From the NCBI GenBank assembly GCA_963605535.1, contig CAVCXB010000060.1:1-17714 (forward strand): a stretch of DNA of 17,714 nucleotides, in the 5' to 3' direction. The translations under genes were made by a program, and so were the position numbers. The notes under the pieces are model-generated. The model saw only the letters and a list, made by a program, of their open reading frames with translations, ran no database searches and was not told the origin of the DNA. The DNA comes from Anthropogastromicrobium chipingensis_A (GTDB lineage: Bacteria; Bacillota; Clostridia; Lachnospirales; Lachnospiraceae). This document shows, piece by piece, positions 13,564 to 17,714 of this stretch (position 1 is its first letter; each line of letters starts with the position of its first letter).

Positions 13564-14805
13564 CTAGTTTGCAGGATCACTTGCTTTTTCATTCTTTGAC
13601 AGTGCCAGAAAACCAAGCATCGTGATCAGTAAAAATTTAACGACATTGACGGCAAGAAGGCCCCATACAGCGCCCCAGATCTTGTAAAAATACATCGCCG
13701 GAACCACTGCCGCAAAAAACAATACCGCATAGATGACACCCATGATCAGCTGATAACGCTCCGGTGCGAAGCGAAGCACAACAGTCATCATCGTATTACT
13801 CATAAAGAAAAAGACCTGTCCGGCATTTGCCAGTAAAAACAGATTTTTGACAACCTCATAATCTTCCCGATAAAAGAGATAAACATAAATATGAGAGCCG
13901 ACTGTCGTTCCTGCAATCAACACAACTGCCAGTGCCGACAATGCACCAAACACACAGGCTAACATCTTCTTTGTGATCTTGCCCTGATAGCGTGCCAGAT
14001 GACCTGTGATTACGCCGTTAAGCGGCGTGGAGATGAGTGAACTCATCTTTCCTACTGTACTTGCGATAAAAAAGTAATACGAAGCGGCATCTCCTGCGGT
14101 CATCGGCAGCACGACGCGGTCGGTGTATGTGACAAAATCGGATAACAGATATGCCGAGGAAAGTGAAACGCATGTCCTTGCATCTTCCTTAAAGAAACGG
14201 CTCTTTTCAAAAAATGGTCGCTTGAAGACGCTTCCTGTGACCGTGACAAATAATAGTCCGAACACCTCTCCAAAAATAAAAATGCTGACCCATGAATGGC
14301 TGATCGGATACAGCGCCATGCCAAGCGCATAGCCGACTGCAACGAGTAAATAGTAGAAGAAGAATCCTTTGTAATTTAAGCTTAAACGATACTCCACATC
14401 GGCATAGTAGCGAACCGTTGTCACAAAAATCAACACACCGATGGAAACAGGAAGTGCGCCCGCGGTATCCTTTTTCACGCAGATCGCCACTACGGTGACA
14501 ATCGCACACAATAGTGCGGTGAATACCAGAAGACGGTTGTAATCGCCATTTGCTGTCTCATGGCGTGTGGATGCCTTCATTCGTCCATAGTTGATACCGG
14601 AACCGACAGCCGATGCCATCAGTCCCATGATCGCCGTAAAGAACAGCATTTTTCCGCTTCCGTCCGCCCCCATTCGGCTTCTCAAAAACGGATATACCCC
14701 AAACGAAAGCGTCATATTCAGGATCATCAGCCCGGCAAGGCTATAAATCATATCCCCCGCAAACCGGCGTAAGCCCGATTTTACCTTTGACTGCTTTTGT
14801 GTCAT
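13564..14805 (-). CDS. Wzx/MVF-type lipid-linked sugar flippase
   Basis: The 413-residue protein is hydrophobic throughout, with about twelve membrane segments and basic loops, the size and pattern of polysaccharide flippases of the MOP superfamily. The family-like first helix (GDMIYSLAGLMILNMTLSFGVYPFL) and a late YxxWGAVWGLLAVNVVKF-type stretch support this. It would move undecaprenyl-linked sugars across the membrane. Its ATG overlaps the LicD stop in ATGA (14802-14805), so the two are translationally coupled. No Wzy-like polymerase gene is nearby, which suggests single-sugar or short-glycan export rather than a long capsule. Confidence 0.8.
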   Translation of the reverse strand: MTQKQSKVKSGLRRFAGDMIYSLAGLMILNMTLSFGVYPFLRSRMGADGSGKMLFFTAIMGLMASAVGSGINYGRMKASTRHETANGDYNRLLVFTALLCAIVTVVAICVKKDTAGALPVSIGVLIFVTTVRYYADVEYRLSLNYKGFFFYYLLVAVGYALGMALYPISHSWVSIFIFGEVFGLLFVTVTGSVFKRPFFEKSRFFKEDARTCVSLSSAYLLSDFVTYTDRVVLPMTAGDAASYYFFIASTVGKMSSLISTPLNGVITGHLARYQGKITKKMLACVFGALSALAVVLIAGTTVGSHIYVYLFYREDYEVVKNLFLLANAGQVFFFMSNTMMTVVLRFAPERYQLIMGVIYAVLFFAAVVPAMYFYKIWGAVWGLLAVNVVKFLLITMLGFLALSKNEKASDPAN

Positions 14806-15767
14806 TGCTTCTTCTCTCCCTTTGTACCAGCACCTTTTGCGTTTGTTTTCTTTTCCTTATTCTCTTTGTTGTTTTCTTTTTTTGTATCTTCTTTATAGGA
14901 TAAGGTGACAAACTTTGGATCGCAATGCGCAAGCTCTCGCTCTCCTGCCGGTGTCGGTGTCATGTAATCGCCATACAGCATTGTGAGTGCCTCATGGTAG
15001 CCGCACGGCCCCGGGAATTTTTCACCGTCCACTTCTAAGTCGACAGCATGATCAAACCACTCTGCCTTGTAGATTTTTCCTAAATCCGGAAACAGGCAAT
15101 TGCTGTAATAGCAGCGCTTGTACTTTTTGTTTTGACCGCGCTCCATCTTGCTGATCGCATCGTACCAATGAACAAGCGTCTTCACCGGAAATAGCCGTCC
15201 AATCACGGAAAGAATTGCAACCACGATCTTGGATGCGCCCTTGTATTCGGATAAATCCAACTTATAGCGGCGTCCCATACACATGCCATATACAAGAATC
15301 AGCAATGCATGGCAAAACTTATGCTTGAGCATGTTGTCGGAAACGTCGTCAACGATAAAAATATCGGTACGCATGTGATTATGAATTCCATTTCCATAAT
15401 ATTTCTGCTCCGCATTATTCTCGCGCATCGTTGAATCCAGCATGACAACGCGCGGCACAAAATCATAGAATGCGCCATTTAATTCGTCCGGCTCCACATA
15501 AGCAAAGCCATCCTTCAACTCGGTGCGCGCAACCTTTCGGAATATCTCAAAATCTTTTCTCGTCATTGCGATGTCCGCATCGTCATCCCACGGGATATCG
15601 GATTTTTCACGCACTGCACCGATCAGATTTCCGCTGTCTAAAAAATAATTCAAATGATACTTCTCACAGACGCGCCCCACCTCACGAAAGATGATATGAT
15701 TTCCCTCGTGAATCAGTTTTAACGCATCCTGTGTTGTCTTGTCAAATTCCACTTTTCTTCCTCTCAT
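14802..15767 (-). CDS. LicD-family phosphotransferase (nucleotidyltransferase fold)
   Basis: The 321-residue protein shows the LicD core: GNLIGAVREK (46-55) and IPWDDDADIAM (58-68), whose acidic cluster binds the metal. LicD enzymes attach phosphocholine or related phospho-groups to sugars of teichoic acids and capsules, on the cytoplasmic side. One hydrophobic stretch (about 183-195) may dip into the membrane. The end, from about residue 291, is a Lys/Glu/Asn-rich low-complexity tail outside the fold. The start codon overlaps the GT2 stop and the stop overlaps the flippase start, both as ATGA. The substituent transferred here is unknown; no choline uptake or activation genes are in the window. 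Confidence 0.88.
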   Translation of the reverse strand: MRGRKVEFDKTTQDALKLIHEGNHIIFREVGRVCEKYHLNYFLDSGNLIGAVREKSDIPWDDDADIAMTRKDFEIFRKVARTELKDGFAYVEPDELNGAFYDFVPRVVMLDSTMRENNAEQKYYGNGIHNHMRTDIFIVDDVSDNMLKHKFCHALLILVYGMCMGRRYKLDLSEYKGASKIVVAILSVIGRLFPVKTLVHWYDAISKMERGQNKKYKRCYYSNCLFPDLGKIYKAEWFDHAVDLEVDGEKFPGPCGYHEALTMLYGDYMTPTPAGERELAHCDPKFVTLSYKEDTKKENNKENKEKKTNAKGAGTKGEKKQ

Positions 15768-16819
15768 TCGGCTGTCTCTGTCTTATTCGCACGCCCTGCC
15801 TTATCTGCATTTCCTGCAGCTTCTACCTTATTTACATGCTCTGTTTTGTTTGCATGTTCTATGTTATCTGTATTTTTAGACGATTCTGCAAAATTCAGAC
15901 GCTCATCCTCTACGACAAGCGGACGCTTCTTTACGCGGTCATTGATGCTCATGATATACTCACCAATCATACCGATGAAGAACAGCTGCATGGAACCAAG
16001 CAGACATGTGACAATCAAAAGCGGTGCCATACCTGCCGGGAAGTTGTCCCAGAACAGAAGCTTTAAAATCAGATAGACGATGGCAACGATCAAGCTGATG
16101 CAGCCGACGGTCATACCGATAAAGGTTGCCAGTCGAAGTCCTACCTTCGTATAAGAAGTGATGCTTAACATTGCGGCATCGTACAGGCGATAGAAATTGT
16201 TGCTTGTCTTTCCTGCACGTCTCTTTGGCTGCTCGTAAGGAATTTCCTTTCGCTTAAAGCCAAGCTCCGCTACGATGCCTCGAAGGAATGGTGTCGGATC
16301 GTCAAGTTCTCTCATGACATTTATAAACTTCTTATCATAGAGACCAAAACCGGTAAACTGCTCGATCTGCTCTACATCGGAGAGCTTTTTGATCAATTTA
16401 TAGTAACAGCCGCGAAGCCAGTACATGATCTTGTTTTCCTGGCTGGACTTTTTGATTCCAATTACAATTTTGTACCCGTTCTCCCACTCTTTTACATACT
16501 TTGGGATCATCTCGACCGGGTCCTGAAAATCGGCAGCCATCAATACCGTGGCATCTCCTGTTGTCTGGAGCATAGCGTAGTACGGTGAGTTGAACTGTCC
16601 GAAATTTTTCGCATTAAAAATTCCCTTGATTCCCTTATCCTCTTCGCAGAGTTTTCGGATAATGTCTCTTGTCCTGTCTTTTGAAGCGTTGTCGATAAAA
16701 AGGATTTCGTAGCGGTAGGCCGGAAGCTCCTTTTTGAATGTTTCGCGAAGCGCATCAGCCATCGCCTGAACATTCTCCTCTTCGTTATAACAGGGCACTA
16801 CAATACTGATTGTTTTCAT
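15764..16819 (-). CDS. GT2 polyprenyl-phosphate glycosyltransferase (DPM1/GtrB type)
   Basis: The 351-residue protein has an N-terminal GT-A domain with VVPCYNEEENV (7-17), a nucleotide-sugar motif FIDNASKDRT (41-50), the metal-binding region ADFQDP (96-101) and QPKRRAGKTS (197-206). Two C-terminal membrane helices follow (about 228-253 and 263-288). This is the layout of GtrB/DPM1-like enzymes that load a sugar from UDP- or GDP-sugar onto undecaprenyl phosphate. The last 40 residues are a low-complexity tail of hexapeptide-like NKxEHx units, also visible as an 18-base DNA periodicity. AGAAGG precedes the ATG at 16819. It is the first gene of the glycan block and supplies the donor for the GT-C enzyme. 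Confidence 0.88.
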   Translation of the reverse strand: MKTISIVVPCYNEEENVQAMADALRETFKKELPAYRYEILFIDNASKDRTRDIIRKLCEEDKGIKGIFNAKNFGQFNSPYYAMLQTTGDATVLMAADFQDPVEMIPKYVKEWENGYKIVIGIKKSSQENKIMYWLRGCYYKLIKKLSDVEQIEQFTGFGLYDKKFINVMRELDDPTPFLRGIVAELGFKRKEIPYEQPKRRAGKTSNNFYRLYDAAMLSITSYTKVGLRLATFIGMTVGCISLIVAIVYLILKLLFWDNFPAGMAPLLIVTCLLGSMQLFFIGMIGEYIMSINDRVKKRPLVVEDERLNFAESSKNTDNIEHANKTEHVNKVEAAGNADKAGRANKTETAE

Positions 16820-16831
16820 GAACGTGCCTTC

Positions 16832-16899
16832 TAACTTTCTTTTCGCTTTTAACTTTCTTTTTCTTTTCGCCTCGGGGCTTTCCTAAATTTTCGTGCCCC
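16832..16899. repeat. Purine-rich leader repeats and weak hairpin before the GT2 gene
   Basis: In mRNA sense the unit GCGAAAAGAAAGTTA occurs once intact and once with a 6-base insertion, a degenerate repeat like that ahead of fruK. Upstream of it GGGGC (16874-16878) and GCCCC (16895-16899) could pair as a 5-bp stem. This is too weak and lacks a T run on the minus strand, so I do not call it a terminator. No clear promoter is seen. Confidence 0.4.
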
Positions 16900-16910
16900 A
16901 TGAACAATTT

Positions 16911-17714
16911 TTATTCCATCGTAACCATCACTTTGATGAGATCGGCCGGCTTATCGCGCATCAGATACAACGCCTCCTCGACCTGATCGAGTCCGTGAAG
17001 ATGATGGGTGACGAGCTTCTCTGGATGGATTCTGCCGTACTGTACCATGGCGAGCATACGCTCAATGCGGGCGCGTCCACCCTCTGCCAGCTCGGTGCGG
17101 ATGGTTTTTCCTGCCATGCCGCGTCCACCAGAAAATTTCGGAAACGGCAGATTTCCAGTTCCGCCAAAATAATTAACGTTAGAGACGGTTCCGATGCCGT
17201 AGCGCACCATGTCGATTGCCTGTGCGAATACCTCATCGTTTCCACCGCAAATGATTACGCTGTCGGCACCGACGCCGTTTGTGCGCTCCATCACCTGCTT
17301 GACGATATCGCCATCTTTATAGCTTAATACCTCGGTTGCGCCAAACTCGTAAGCTGTTTTTACACAGAGCGGTCTGCTGCCGACAGCAAGAATTCTTGCT
17401 GCTCCTAGGTGTGCGGCTCCTGCTACTGCCATCAGACCGATCGGTCCGATTCCCATAACAACGACGGTATCACCGAATTTGATGTTTGCGTTTTGCGCTC
17501 CGGTAAAGCCTGTTGTCACAACGTCAACACACATCAGTGCCTGCTCTAAGCTGATCCCTTCTGGAATCTTTGCGAGTGTCGTGTCCGCATCTGGGATTAG
17601 AAAACGCTCGGCAAAGACACCCGGTTGGCTGCGTCCAAGCTGATGGCCGGAAAATGGTGCAGAGGCATGTTTAAAATTATGCTCCTGAATGCTCTTTGCA
17701 CGCCAATCCGGTGT
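16911..17714 (-). CDS. NADP-dependent secondary alcohol dehydrogenase, 5' end outside window
   Basis: The visible 267 residues align well, from memory, with the zinc medium-chain dehydrogenases of Clostridium beijerinckii (CbADH) and Thermoanaerobacter. They start at TPDWR and carry the catalytic-domain motif CVDVVTTGFTGAQ, the Rossmann glycine motif GIGPIGLMAVAGA, and the coenzyme segment AVGSRPLCV. The GSR triad plus the later Tyr in SYKDG are the residues known to favour NADP(H). The family interconverts acetone and isopropanol, or 2,3-butanediol and acetoin, and other secondary alcohols in the cytoplasm. The start codon and the N-terminal catalytic zinc ligands lie beyond the right edge. 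The gene ends at TAA 16911, 91 bases before the GT2 start, and is probably functionally separate from the glycan block. Confidence 0.92.
   Translation of the reverse strand, partial: TPDWRAKSIQEHNFKHASAPFSGHQLGRSQPGVFAERFLIPDADTTLAKIPEGISLEQALMCVDVVTTGFTGAQNANIKFGDTVVVMGIGPIGLMAVAGAAHLGAARILAVGSRPLCVKTAYEFGATEVLSYKDGDIVKQVMERTNGVGADSVIICGGNDEVFAQAIDMVRYGIGTVSNVNYFGGTGNLPFPKFSGGRGMAGKTIRTELAEGGRARIERMLAMVQYGRIHPEKLVTHHLHGLDQVEEALYLMRDKPADLIKVMVTME

Noticed and set aside
16874..16899. GGGGC/GCCCC hairpin after the alcohol dehydrogenase gene
   Set aside because: Only 5 bp with a 16-base loop and no T run on the minus strand, so not called as a terminator.

Overview
The window reads as chromosomal DNA of an anaerobic, endospore-forming Firmicute, most likely a gut Lachnospiraceae. 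This rests on moderate GC content, strong AGGAGG-type ribosome binding sites, family-typical proteins (DUF6320, DUF1700/HAAS, C1 peptidase with lectin-like tail, rdgB next to a YfcE-type phosphoesterase) and a near-perfect forespore sigma-G promoter. Every gene I can support lies on the minus strand, so the story runs from right to left in these coordinates. I see no tRNA, rRNA, CRISPR array or insertion sequence.

Right end (17714 to 11178): an NADP-type secondary alcohol dehydrogenase, cut by the window edge, is followed by a tight block: GT2 polyprenyl-phosphate glycosyltransferase, LicD-family phosphotransferase, 12-TM-type flippase, GT-C-like membrane glycosyltransferase with an exported beta-rich tail, and a small DUF1700 membrane protein. 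The first three genes overlap by ATGA. Together they look like a compact lipid-linked-sugar pathway that makes a sugar donor, flips it, transfers it outside the membrane and adds a phospho-substituent.

Middle (11160 to 8690): a 108-residue Asn/Gln-rich protein sits behind a sigma-G promoter and may be a gamma-type spore protein. Then comes an unusual GC-rich, hairpin-dense island (about 10485-10644) with no convincing gene. Next is a dyad-flanked promoter driving an AT-rich orphan gene for a secreted 526-residue protein with two C-terminal 40-residue repeats, closed by a clear terminator.

Left half (8528 to 500): a rhodanese-like protein, an RlmL/YpsC-type rRNA methyltransferase, a membrane-anchored papain-like peptidase, rdgB and a metallophosphoesterase form a housekeeping run. 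It is followed by a lipid-type cassette: HSL-family esterase, condensation-like acyltransferase (sharing 74 bases with the esterase gene), DUF6320 zinc-ribbon membrane protein, and a decayed PlsY-like acyltransferase. A bidirectional terminator closes this run.

Left edge (442 to 1): the start of fruK (1-phosphofructokinase) with a good sigma-A promoter, three copies of a candidate repressor box, and a long purine-rich leader made of degenerate tandem repeats.

Best candidates for something undescribed: the GC-rich structured island, the sigma-G-driven Asn/Gln-rich protein, the esterase/acyltransferase/DUF6320/PlsY-like cassette, and the LicD glycan block.
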